Shown one piece after another: positions 12,483-22,994 of a stretch of DNA of 64,000 bases (positions within the stretch are counted from its first letter, which is position 1; each line of letters opens with the position of its first letter). The notes below the pieces were generated by a model that was given only the letters and a program-made list of their open reading frames with translations, was not told the origin of the DNA and searched no databases. The DNA comes from Isochrysis galbana. Its lineage: Eukaryota; Haptophyta; Isochrysidales; Isochrysidaceae. The position numbers were made by a program, and so were the translations under genes. The stretch is from the NCBI GenBank assembly GCA_018136815.1, contig CM030942.1, forward strand, positions 2,989,546 through 3,053,545, written 5' to 3'.

Positions 12483-14147
12483 TCAGTCGTTTTCAGCATG
12501 AGAGAACTCATATGAAAAAAACATGCCGATGAGCTTGCTGAGAGCTACACCAATACCAATAGCAATTGCTGCTCCGCTGATGGCCCCCAAAAGACCAAGC
12601 TGTGGTCGCATCGCCACAAACACAGCCGAGGTTGTAAACGCACCGACGCGAGCACGCTGCAGATTCTTCAGTGCACCTTGGCAGTGCACGCAATCCTTGA
12701 CGTGCGTTCTATATACATCATAGACGTCAACCCCATTGCGCGAGCGTGGTGGCATCGGATCAACTCCGTGTGGCCAAGGAACGCCACCTCCCGCACGCGA
12801 GCGTAACCATTGGCGAAAGGCGAGCAGGCTTTTGTCCGAGCTGATGGGTGTGTATACATGTTGGGCATAGCTATCCATCGACCCGCTTTGGGCGATAAAA
12901 CCTTCTTCGGCCAGGATCTTTTCTTGGTGATGTAAGACACTAGCGTCCTGGTGCAAGAACAACGATGCACTGATGTGTAGCAGCCACCTTGGTATCGGTC
13001 TAGCGAATTCCTTAAGCCCATGCGGGTATCTGCCATCGCTGTTCTTGATCAAGATTTGGCAACCATGGTGCCTACAATACCCTGGACGCGTCGGCACCGC
13101 ATAGAGCGCAAGGATCCACTTGCCGCCGTCCGGATAATCCACAGTGATCTTCACAAGGGAGGGAGGCAGGAACTCGGTCGTGCATCCCGAACCCAGTATG
13201 CCATCATGCGTCCGGTATTTAAATCCACCATTCGTAGTTACGGGCCGTATGAGGGAGAGCCGGAGCTCCTTTGCGTCGGTGTAGCGGTTCCCCGTAATGC
13301 CGTGATGAGAAACTGGCACATGTGCGAGATCCATGACATTTTCGCAGAAGAAGTCCCAACCATATGGAAGCTCGCGAGTGTTCCACGGCAGCATCTTGAC
13401 ACGGCCCTCGAACGAGGGGTCGTGGAGCTCGGGAATAAGAGCCGGCGAACGGAGTGTGTCGGGTGTATGCGTTCCTGTGGGAGCAGACTCGAAGGCAAAC
13501 GCCTCAAGCGCAGCGTCAGGGGAAGTGTCTGGCCACACCCACAAAAGTCCATCGATTTCGATAGTAGGCATTGCATTGCACGAGGCTTTTGGGTTGGCCC
13601 GAAACGACTTTTCCTTGTGCTGAGGAGCTTGAGGGATTGCTAGGCAATGTCCTTCCGGACTGAAGGACCAGGCGTGGTACGAGCAGAGCAACTCACCAGA
13701 GTCTTCTACTCGCCCCTCGCTTAGCGGGGCCTTGCGGTGCGGACACGCATCCACAAAGGCACGCCACTTGCCGATGTGCTTCTGCTTCGCGCGCTTGAAG
13801 AGGCCAAACTTTTTTGGAGGCTGGACGGTCTTACCGTCGTTCCAGATCACAATTGATCGGCCGAGAAGGGTAATGCTGTGCGGGCGGGTGGGATCAAGGT
13901 ATTCAGGCACTGCAATCGGATACCATTGCTTTGTCCACTGAAATTGTGGCTTCTTTAGCTGTCTCCCATTCAGCACCGCTTTCATAGAATTGGTCTGCGG
14001 CACCTTGGCAGCCCCTGCTTGGATGCTGCACATTGGGGACGCGGCAACTCGTGCGTCGCATCCTGGATTGTTGCCGATTTCCGGGCGCATCCGATGTATT
14101 GGGATGAGCATTGCTGCGAGGAGCGGTGGGAGAAGTAGCCAGAGCAT
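12483..14147 (-). CDS. Pheophorbide a oxygenase / TIC55-like Rieske non-heme iron oxygenase, plastid-targeted
   Basis: The first in-frame ATG (14147) gives 554 residues and opens a hydrophobic leader, MLWLLLPPLLAAMLIP, fitting an ER signal peptide ahead of a plastid transit segment. The Rieske [2Fe-2S] ligands are CPH at 135-137 and CSYH at 155-158. The mononuclear iron site is ENVMDLAHVPVSHH, giving D273, H276 and H281. Near the C-terminus a DCVHC (C486/C489) motif and a hydrophobic anchor follow, the arrangement of the PaO/TIC55/PTC52 group, whose best-known member opens the chlorophyll ring during breakdown. Substrate cannot be told from sequence; chlorophyllide a oxygenase is less likely because it lacks the CxxC tail. 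One uninterrupted exon; the frame extends upstream to 14297 but only from a TTG. Confidence 0.88.
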   Translation of the reverse strand: MLWLLLPPLLAAMLIPIHRMRPEIGNNPGCDARVAASPMCSIQAGAAKVPQTNSMKAVLNGRQLKKPQFQWTKQWYPIAVPEYLDPTRPHSITLLGRSIVIWNDGKTVQPPKKFGLFKRAKQKHIGKWRAFVDACPHRKAPLSEGRVEDSGELLCSYHAWSFSPEGHCLAIPQAPQHKEKSFRANPKASCNAMPTIEIDGLLWVWPDTSPDAALEAFAFESAPTGTHTPDTLRSPALIPELHDPSFEGRVKMLPWNTRELPYGWDFFCENVMDLAHVPVSHHGITGNRYTDAKELRLSLIRPVTTNGGFKYRTHDGILGSGCTTEFLPPSLVKITVDYPDGGKWILALYAVPTRPGYCRHHGCQILIKNSDGRYPHGLKEFARPIPRWLLHISASLFLHQDASVLHHQEKILAEEGFIAQSGSMDSYAQHVYTPISSDKSLLAFRQWLRSRAGGGVPWPHGVDPMPPRSRNGVDVYDVYRTHVKDCVHCQGALKNLQRARVGAFTTSAVFVAMRPQLGLLGAISGAAIAIGIGVALSKLIGMFFSYEFSHAEND

Positions 14148-14763
14148 CTGGAGTGAGGCAGGGGGAGCAAGGTGGGCGGAGAAGAGGGTCGAGGGAAAGA
14201 AGGCCGCGAGGACGGGGCTCTTGTTCAGCGACTGTGGCTGCGAGGGAGGAGGAGGGCGACTAGAGGGGACGGGGATCGATCCGCGTCTCTCCTCCAAGCT
14301 TCTATGAGTTCAAGAGGTTCCATCGGCACAGAAAAGTCCTGCCCGTGATTACGAGTATGAGTAGAGTAGAGTATATGGGAGTCTTCTCGGAGTCTTCTCT
14401 AGGGATCGAGACCGACCGACCGACCGACCGTGATACTACGAACCCGTTGGGGACGATGAGGAGGATGAGAGAAACTTTATCTACTAGTAGTAGTCTCCAG
14501 GGATGGGGCAGCCGTCCTCTGTCTGCGGGTGAATTCGCGGCGACTGATTGTATCCCATCCGCGAAGGATGTCGGCGTCTATCGCCGGGAGCCCGCAGCCC
14601 TTGCGGGCTCCCGCGGCGGCGAGAGAGCGGCGCGACGCGCCGCCATCGCGCTACGTACGCCATGACAAGAGCAAGAGGATCAAAAGATGCCTATGTAAAT
14701 ATAAAACATCTGAGCGTTAGTATCACTACTGTGTCGCATTCGCGAATCGACACTCGTTAGGCT
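14148..14763. other. Intergenic upstream of the Rieske gene
   Basis: No gene. Contains a GACC tetranucleotide repeat at 14411-14429 and a short motif TGTCGCATTCGCGA at 14732-14745 that recurs elsewhere in the window. The Rieske promoter should lie at the left end. Confidence 0.5.
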
Positions 14764-15357
14764 TCTCTTCGTCGTTCGGTATTATCGTTATAATTCTCTC
14801 GTTCTCGTCGTTCTCGGTCAAAAGCTTCGCTTGGACGCATAGGATCTTGGGTTGTGGAGCGCCCTCTCTCTTTCTCTCGAAGAGAAGAGAAGTTTCCCCA
14901 CCTTTCTTCATCCTAGGCGCCTCGCAAATAGGTTTAATTCGCTATCTTCTCCGCGTTTCTCTATCTACTTCAGTGATTGCAATCAGGTTTAATTTGCAAT
15001 CTCTTCGCATCTCCCCCTTAGGCACACCGCACTTCTTTCGTCTTATTCGATAGGTCTCTTGGAATCCTGTGCGGCAGGATTGCCCCTCGTTTCCGTGTTA
15101 TGGTGCGATTCCCCTTCCAGACGGGATCGCCGACAGATCGCCTTCTGATAGTCGTCCGTCGTCGTCTGACCGGAGTGTTTGGGTTTGATTTCAGTCGAGT
15201 TACGTGAGAAAGTCGTGGGGCGAGTGTCGGAGTGTTTTCCTGGGTGTCTCTGTCCGTCGTCCTGTCGTCAGTCGTCATCCGTCGCTCTCGCTCTCGTCGC
15301 TCTCGCTCTCGTAACACTCATACCCTACAACCTCGCCTCGCCTCGCCAGCCCCTGCT
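14764..15357. repeat. Dispersed 600-bp repeat B, copy 2
   Basis: Direct repeat of 8651-9250 (see copy 1). Copy 2 lacks the adjacent repeat A, so A and B are separate elements or B was inserted independently. Confidence 0.85.
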
Positions 15358-15672
15358 AGGCTCCTCAGGTCAATACTTCTAGCAAAACGCGCCCAAACTT
15401 CTTAAACAAACTTGCGGGAATCTTGTAGCGGGCGACCCAAACTTCCAGTGAAACTTCTCACAACTTGTCGTTTTTTTCGTGCCGCAGGTACTATCCGCAA
15501 CGCGTCTCCTCGTACGAAGCCTAAAAAAACTCAACCGTTACTTTCCGCGTAAAACAACCGCCGCTTGCTCTCTGCTCTCGCGCACATTGTTACATCTACG
15601 ATTTACAACATTCACAAGCATAAGCTTAGGCGCACAGGCACACACTCACACACTCACTCAATATGCAACTTT

Positions 15673-16326
15673 CTACTTTTCCCGGTGGTGGTTGTTGTAA
15701 CGCAACATCAACGCAGCCTGGATCTGATCAGCAAGAGACAAGGAACGCTCAGGACCAAACATAGTGGCAAGCAAAGAAAACACACGTTCACAAGAAGCAG
15801 AGTTGGGAGTCATGCTGAATGTGATCCTTGCGGCTACAGTCCACACGTGGGAACTTGGTGTGGTTGGATGCCCACCAAGCCAAAACCTCCTTGGTGAACA
15901 ACGGCACCTCCGAATGATCAATCCGAGTACCGTGGCATGCCATCAAGTAGGCTGGAAGCTCGTCCAACAAACCTCGGCGAACAAAAGGTATATGACTAAA
16001 CGCAGGGATCTCCACAAGCCGATCAACCCAAAGGCAAGGGCATTCACCTTCCCATGGGCAAAGGCTGGATTGAAGGCCCTTAGCAGCCCACTTCGTCTAT
16101 GCTGCTCCGCACAGTGATACGGAGAGGCGCACGCATCTGTAAGACGATTATTAAGGTATGTGAACGCTCCCCTGACTTGCTCCACCAGCCCCGACCATTC
16201 AGGGAGAGCTGCTGCATCGACGGCCCGTCGCATCTCTTCTTCATCTGTCACAGCCAATGTTTGGCCATCATCGTACATGATAACCCAACCTCCTCTCTGC
16301 TGCGCGTTCGGCACCCTTGAGATCAC
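15673..16326 (-). pseudogene. Second hAT transposase remnant
   Basis: Three minus-strand frames in register order (16326-15943, 16015-15788, 15921-15673) carry successive parts of one transposase, broken by at least two frameshifts. The middle one has PLFTKEVLAWWASN and the last NSASCERVFSLLATMFGPER followed by MLRYN, the classic hAT dimerisation domain of the Ac-like type. It belongs to a different hAT branch from 7691-8324. No BED zinc finger or termini recognised. Confidence 0.75.
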
Positions 16327-17217
16327 ACCGTCGAACCAACGGTGGGGTCGTTTATCCGGGTTACTTTAAGCATGGCTTTGGTGATATCCGAGACCGCGAT
16401 TGCATCTAGCGAGATTTTCCCTTTTTTATGGCGTATTTGTCCGCTAGGGGGTATTCCATAAACATCGGGCGCCCTTAAGGCCGCCCTCCCATCGTAACAG
16501 GAGCAGGAGGGTGGCCGGTAGTATTGGAGCTCCTCTGCGTCCGCTACTCTCCCGGTACCCGGTACCGGCTACCTCTCCCGCCCTCGGGCCATCTCGTTAC
16601 AATCCAAGCTGTGCGGCTTTGATTTCCAACAGCCACAAGCTTTGCATTCATCAAATCCATAAACCGATGTTTATGGTCTCCGGCTAACGGTTGTTGTCAA
16701 GTTTCAAGTTGCAACCCCTCGTCTCATAACCGGCGCCCATATGTGTAGATCACATCCTAGAGCACCATATTAGAATGAGCATTCAATGTTGGTGGGGGGA
16801 GTTAAAGTCGTACGTAACCCCAATTGTGCCCACCGCCCTCTTTGACCTCCGAGTTATGTGCACCACACTTTTCCCTACGACCTACCATACCTCAACTTAT
16901 GGTTGATGGAACCTTGAAAAATAGCTTTTGACTTGGGTCTTCGGTCTCTTTCTCTTCACGAAGCGTCTTCATGAAGCCACGGCGAATGCAGTGTAGCTGG
17001 TCTAGTTCAGCTTCTTCATCGACCCATGTTGTTCACTCGTCGGATGACTTGGGGTATGGCTGCCGACGGGACTCTGATGAGAATGCGCATGCCCTCTCCG
17101 CAATCAGACACACCCTATGGTTAGAGTTTTGTTGTCTGACGCATCATTCCCGCGCAAAGGGTTTAAAGTCTAGAAGTGTCGCTGCAGATGTTATCGGTGT
17201 CTCTTCTCCCGCTTCAC
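16327..17217. other. Intergenic, 3' of the ABC1 kinase
   Basis: No gene recognised. A KpnI-like palindromic stretch CGGTACCCGGTACCGG lies near 16552-16567. Otherwise unremarkable mixed-composition DNA. Confidence 0.5.
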
Positions 17218-19258
17218 TCAGCATTGCGGCTCCTTCCACGAACGAACCTCAGCTTGCAATTCCTCTAGCATACCCGGCTTCTCACTAAGAGCTTCTCTTG
17301 CCATCGGACTCCAAACTTCGGCCAAGTTGCGAGACTGCTGCATCATCTCACCCAATCCACGTATCATCATCGTCGTCAGATGCAACATGACCAGAAAGTC
17401 GCACGCGGAGATGTCCACCAATGGATCCTTCGCCTCCATTTTGTCGGACCACTGTAATACGTTTAGCGGATAAAGCCACGCGGCATCCATTCGGCCAAAA
17501 AATACCGTTGCCTGCTGGTAGACCACATCCGAATCGAGAAACTTCGTGATGACCCCCATCTCATTGAACATGTGACGCACGACGCTCTCCTTCGCCCGCT
17601 CGTGAACGATTGGCTCTATACTTGGATCAGTCCTCGGGTCCACTTCAAGCGCAGCCTTGACGAGCAGGATCGCTTTGGCAAGCTTGTATCGCTGCTCATT
17701 TGTAAGCTTCTTGACCTGGCCGTAATCAATGAGGCCAAGTTTGGGAGGCCAGACAGAGTCCACATACAAAATATTGCCAGGGTGCGGATCGGCATTGAAG
17801 CACCCATCGATGAGAACCTCGTGGCCTGTGACAGCCAGGAGCTCGTCGACGAGCTTTGCGGCATTGATTGGCACTAGGGTGTCCTCTTCATCGAGATTGT
17901 ACTGGGAGAACCCGAGCGTGGCAATACCTATTGTCCAATTGTACAAGCACCGATAGCCCCGCTTCCAACTGCGTCGTGCCTTTTGGACAGAGATGTATCG
18001 GTCGTATGTCCTCGAGCTCAATTGCCGCACCAGCCGCCCCTTGGCAGCGGCATTTCTTGCTTCTTCGTCTATGCGCGCTTTTTCCGTCCGGATGAATTCC
18101 TCCTTTGTGATGCCGCGCTGTTTGGCAATGATCTCCGCCTGCGCATCAAGAGCTTGGTGCAGAGGTATGCACGGGTAGATTTCCTCCATAACCATGAGAC
18201 GTTTCGAAGAGAGCGCCTCGTACACACGCGGTACAAGCACATTGGGGAATCTGCCGCTCCGGAGCAAGTTATTCCGCACGGTGATGGCATTGGCGCACTC
18301 GCCTCTATAGTCGAATTCAGTTGCGAATTGCTTTTGAATCTCATCAAAAGACGGGGAGACTTGGGGAGCAAACAGGTCAACGATAACCTTTAAGGCGAAG
18401 ACATCCCCACGAAAAGTTCGCTCTGATTCTGGATTTTGCACCTTCACCACGACCCGCTCACCAGTCGCACGAAGAACAGCCCGGTGAGTCTGCCCGATCG
18501 ATGCGCACCCAATCGGCTTCTCATCGAAAAAGCTGAATACATCCTGTAGCGGACGGCCTAACTCTGCCTCGACCACCGAGCGGATCTCGAACGGCGGACG
18601 AGGTGGGATCCTATCGAGAAAGGGTTGAAACATGTCAACATAATATTTTGGCACCTGAACGCAAGAGGGAAAAGCCTTGCTCAACCATGCATCCAAGACC
18701 CACTAGCGCGGCGCAAGGGCTAGCCAAAGCGTGAGCGGAGACGCACCACCCCTGCAGTATTGGCCGCGATCTTCTGGCCCGATTTGTAGTAGAAGCCGCC
18801 GAGCTCCATGAAGACGTCGAAGATGGGCTGCGCCCACTTCTTGTGTAAGACGAGGAACTGAGCGAGCTCCTCTTCATCGCTGACGGGCGGGAAGATCATG
18901 GGCAGGATCCTCGGGAGTTTCTCACACTTGGCCTCGACCCATTTGTACTCGATGATGGCTGGAATGGCCACCTTGTCGAACTTGAGGATGCGCGCGAGCG
19001 CGTCCTCCCCCATCTGCAACAGAGTGGCGTCGGACTCAGCTGCAGAAGTGGTGCAGATCGCGGCTGCGGAGCGAGGCCCAGCGTGGACGAGCGAGCTGAA
19101 TGGGCTGTGCGTGAATCAGTCTAGCGGAGTACCGTCTGTCGGGCCCAGAGGTAGCCTCCCGCGACGCATGCCGCCCCGCTCGCCGCAGCCACGCCGGCCG
19201 CGCGGCGGAGGGCGGCCATCCAGCTGGTGGCCCTCGCACAAGAGAGATGTATTTCCAT
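17218..19258 (-). CDS. ABC1/UbiB (ADCK) atypical kinase, multi-exon
   Basis: Proposed exons on the minus strand: 19258-19133 (or from the ATG at 19219), 19013-18747 and 18654-17218; joins are in phase and introns are GT-AG (5' GTGCGT and 3' TTCAG for the second). Exon 2 carries the family-defining KxGQ motif (YYKSGQ). Exon 3 carries an A-rich nucleotide loop, VVVKVQNPE with the catalytic lysine, NADPHPGNIL (catalytic loop) and LIDYGQ (metal-binding Asp). All key residues are present, so it should bind ATP. Family members support ubiquinone or plastoquinone/tocopherol metabolism in mitochondria or plastids; location is unclear here. About 110 residues of charged sequence are inserted between MEEIYP and NADPHPGN, longer than in bacterial UbiB. 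The first exon is the least certain part; it codes for an Ala-rich basic leader. Confidence 0.82.
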
Positions 19259-19513
19259 GAACGTACTCCTAGTCTAGGAATATTCGAATATTCTACTCTC
19301 TACTGTACTCTCGTTAGAACTTATAGCTTGTAGCGTCGTTGGGCATCTTGTTGGCTAGCATTCCTAGCCACAGACAACGGACGAGCCATGCGCCAACCGC
19401 GCACATCCCCATCGCGGGGATTTTGCCCGTTGCCGTCGAAGGGCTACGGTCCCGCAGCACTAAGATTATCAGATTATACTGACACAGCAATAAAACTCTG
19501 ACGCTCCTCCATA

Positions 19514-19714
19514 GTCCATCGCCTAGATGGGAAATAAGGTGCATGGGCCTGCAAATACAGCCAAATACATCCTCCGGCAAAATACATTTCAAATACATTC
19601 GAGGCCTACAACCCAGGACGCGCTTCAAATACAGCCAAATACATATGTATTTGGCCTCTGGCCAAATACAAATACGGTAAATATATATTTCCCATCTACA
19701 TCTAGGGTCCATCG
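19514..19714. mobile_element. hAT-type MITE with 8-bp target-site duplication, copy 1
   Basis: Element 19522-19706 begins CCTAGATGGGAAATA and ends in the inverted counterpart TATTTCCCATCTA..CATCTAGG. It is flanked by GTCCATCG at 19514-19521 and again at 19707-19714, an 8-bp direct duplication as left by hAT transposons. Internally it is largely palindromic, with CCAAATACATATGTATTTGG as a perfect 20-bp palindrome. A second copy lies at 34581-34769 in opposite internal orientation. Too short to code; a non-autonomous element. Confidence 0.85.
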
Positions 19715-21149
19715 CCATCGCCAAAGGCAAAGGCGAGCCCCTGATTCTCCCAATCGTTGCCATTCCCGAGAAAGGTACAAGCTTACCTTTGAGGCTGAAA
19801 TGTGCTCACGCGTCAAAGACATAGGCCGGCAACAATTCTTCGCCTAATTCGGCGGCATCCAAACCTATATAACTAACTACTACAACATTCCCGCGTCGTC
19901 GGCCGTCGTCACTTCGTCATTTGGTCGCCTAGTTGATTGTTGATTGAGGTTGAATGAAGTGGAGGCTATAGGCTATAGGATATTACCAAGCAAGTGACAT
20001 GAAGCATGAAGCTGTCGCATCCGCGATCGACTTCCGACCTTAGGCGTCTTTGTGATCTTTCGTTCTTGTTGCCGCGGAGTTTTACTCGTAATTTGTAGAA
20101 CTCTTCACTCGTAACTCGCCCCTCGCTCCTTGCCGTTGCGCCCCTTTTGTGGCCTGTCTCGCTCCTGTCGCTCCTTTGCACCTTAGGCCTTGCTCTGCCT
20201 TTGGTCCCTCCTTGCTGTCGTTCCCCCGCGCTCGCTCTCGCTCTCGTCGTAGGTGTTCGTCGATGCGGACCTTTCCCCCGCGCGAAGCCTACCCTCTCGC
20301 CCCTTTCGGTTTACGCACGTAGATTCCCTCCTTACTTTCTACCTACTCGTTCGCGGTAACCGCCGTTCGCCGTCGGCTCTTCCGTCGCATCGTCGCTCTC
20401 TTGTCGGCTTGTCGGCTTTCTCTTCCTTGTTTCCTTCCTTCTGTGTCTTCCCCGCCCAAGTGGAGAAAGATACGTTAGTGTGGAGGAATGTTGGGTGAAA
20501 GTCGAGTGTGCGTGTCTCGGATTGTTGTCGGACTCGTCGGATTGGAACCCTGTCGGCCTCTGTCGCCCTCGTCCCTCGCCCCAGTCGCTCCTCGCTCCCT
20601 CGTTCTCGCTCTCGCTCTCGCTCAGTCGTAACAAGCAATCTTACAACACCAACCAAATCTACTCACCCACTCACCCTCGCGATCCACTATGTCCGCTCCG
20701 TCTTCGCGCTCGCCCTCGCCACTGCCCGCCATCCATCCTCCAACCATGGAAGATGGTCTGCCCGTCCCGCCCGCCAATGGCCGAAATGCCGTGCCTTCCG
20801 CCGCCTACCTTCCGTCCCGTTCGGTCCCTCCTGTTCCATCCGTAACCTCCAATCCGTCAGAAGCCAGAGAAAGGAACATGCGGGGTTGAATCCAAGATGC
20901 AAGATGTTAGATTAATTTGATGCTCGCAGTCCGCAATCCCAGCTCCCAGCGCGAGATTGCAAAATTTTACGAATTTAGTTTTTCAAGCGCCTTGGTCATC
21001 AATCATATTCACATCAGTCGATATCCACATCGATATGGAAACACGATCGAGATATTGTTTGCGACCAAACCAGATCCAATTGTCGTAGTGTCAAGTGCGT
21101 CCTTTTACGCCGGGGGTCTTGATGGACGTATTTTTAGCTGAGTTATGAG
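19715..21149. other. Intergenic, CTCG-rich simple sequence
   Basis: No gene recognised. Contains TGTCGCATCCGCGA at 20013-20026 and CGCTCTCG-type simple repeats near 20230-20250 and 20590-20630 resembling the tail of repeat B (9175-9215). The ATG at 20689 and the frames around 20480-20915 have no recognisable protein. Confidence 0.45.
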
Positions 21150-21428
21150 TTATCGCAGAAGATTGAAGATTGTCGCCGGGAGCTTATATTCGGCTTCGAG
21201 AAATTCGAGAACATTGAGGAAGGTACTTAGCGCAGCACTAGCGTAGGCGTAGTAGGCGGCGATTTCGGCCTCAGCGGAGCTTTGTGGAATAATCTTGAGT
21301 TTGTGAGCGGAGTATGAGAATGAGATAAAAAAAAAGGTGCGGGCCATCAAAAGTCCCAGTGCACCACCCGGCCTGAAGATTCTGGGGTAACACCTACTAA
21401 CTAGGTCTCGGTGCCAACGACAACACAA
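21150..21428 (-). pseudogene. Ty1/copia-type retrotransposon RNase H fragment
   Basis: A minus-strand frame reads SYSAHKLKIIPQSSAEAEIAA and continues with Ala-rich helix, matching the last beta strand and SSxEAEY helix of copia-class RNase H. It is cut off on both sides, with no reverse transcriptase, integrase or LTR recognised nearby. A fossil fragment. Confidence 0.6.
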
Positions 21429-21540
21429 AAAATAAAAGATAGACTATTCGACGCTGGACGTGCTGCGCAATATCTACCCCGCCCCGTCCTTTCGCGGCTC
21501 GGCGGGGAGCGTGTACTAGCCTGCGCCGGTGCTCAATGCG

Positions 21541-21785
21541 GCACCGATCAACTAAGTTTATACTTGGTTCACCCATGGGGGGACACGAGCCTCCCCCTCT
21601 CTCCACTCCTTCCCCGCCGTGGGGGAGGAACCACCCATTCTCCTGGCATGCCTTATGGCTTGCCAGGGCAGGAGACTGCCCTGCTGACCCACTCCCTCTC
21701 CCACAGGCTCGCCTGATTCGCTCGTCCTGGCCCGGCGTGGCCAGCCCATTGCTCCAACCCCTCTTGCCTGTCGACTGGAAACCCC
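21541..21785 (+). repeat. Dispersed repeat C, copy 1
   Basis: About 245 bp matching 53690-53955 on the opposite strand. Both share AAGTTTATACTTGGTTC, CCCATGGGGGG, a gene-like KFILGSPMGGHE frame, ATGGCTTGCCAGG and CTGACCCACTC. The frames diverge afterwards, so I regard it as a retroelement-derived non-coding repeat. Confidence 0.75.
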
Positions 21786-22994
21786 ACGCACTGAGCCCCT
21801 TGGTAGAGTACGAGGGAACGGGCCGCAAGGCAAGTGTGATGGTGTGATAAGGGATGCGTGCGCGGTTGCTAACTTGTTGTGGAGGGTCGCGTGCGCGGCG
21901 AGAATATCAAGAAAAGTTCTTAATGAGGTTGAGCGGGATGGTGGTCTGGTTGAAGGACTTTATCGTAGCTGACGGTGGCGCGCAGATGACAGATGACGTA
22001 GTCGTCCGTGGGCCATCCTCGTCGGCGTCGTGCGCCGCCATGGTGGTGTCGACACGTTGGGAGGCGGGGGACAATTGATCGCGCACGGGCGGAGGAATCC
22101 GGGCATCTGCAGCCTAGAGCATACCAATGGCAAATGGCGGATGGGAGCAGCGGAGCGCCCCCAAGCGCAACCAAGAGACAAGAGCACCAAGCCTTCAATA
22201 GTGACGAGTGCTTGCCGTCGTCCACATTTCATGATTTCAACGACCAATAAGGCCAACAAGTAACAAGTAATACTCAAGTAAAGCAAAAAGCACGAAAGAG
22301 GAAAGAGGGGACCACGGCCCTCTTGTTGCATTGTGCGCGTCAACATTACGTCGGAGAATCTTAAGCTTTATATTGACCCACAATAGCTGGCCGCCGGGCA
22401 ACATGTGCACATGTCCATCATCATGCGTCCAATGACGCTGCGATGCGGGTCGGAACACATAGGCACAAGACTAGAGGCATGCAAGGACATTATGCAACAT
22501 GAGCGCAAGCACTATTTTTATATCCCGGGCTCAAGCCCTGTAGTCGACAAGAGGTACGAAGGGCGCAATGTATGAATGAAAGGGATATGAGTGAGAGGCA
22601 CCTCGAGATCAATGGTCGAAGAGAACCTACCGACACGTCAACGAGTGCGAGATCAAGATCAGAGCTAGAACTGAGACAGCGTGGCGCTCACTTGCTTCAA
22701 ATGCATTGCCCTTAGAATGCAGATGGAGCTTGCATCGCACAAGAGAAGGTAAGCAACTCGGTAGCGCTGCCAACGCCGGACGGCTTGTTTCACAAGCCGA
22801 GAGCCTCGACACCGCGAGAAACTTTTTGCTCAATGTGCCTTCGTATGATGCGCCTTCTCTCGTGGGGAGGACTTCAACGCCACATAGAAGCCCAGCCCGC
22901 TTTTTAAAGTCGGCCCCGGTGAATTTACACGATGCCTTTCTCGCCTACAACGTCCTATTTGAGTGTCAACCCATTACGTACGGCACAGGCGAGT
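21786..22994. other. Intergenic 3' of the coiled-coil gene
   Basis: No gene or repeat recognised in this stretch; it should hold the 3' flank of the minus-strand gene ending at 22995. Confidence 0.5.

Noticed and set aside
13020..13643. 207-residue plus-strand frame inside the Rieske gene
   Set aside because: Antisense shadow of the oxygenase coding sequence.
20480..20915. Overlapping plus-strand frames with an ATG at 20689
   Set aside because: CTCG-rich simple sequence; Ser/Arg/Pro composition and no domain.
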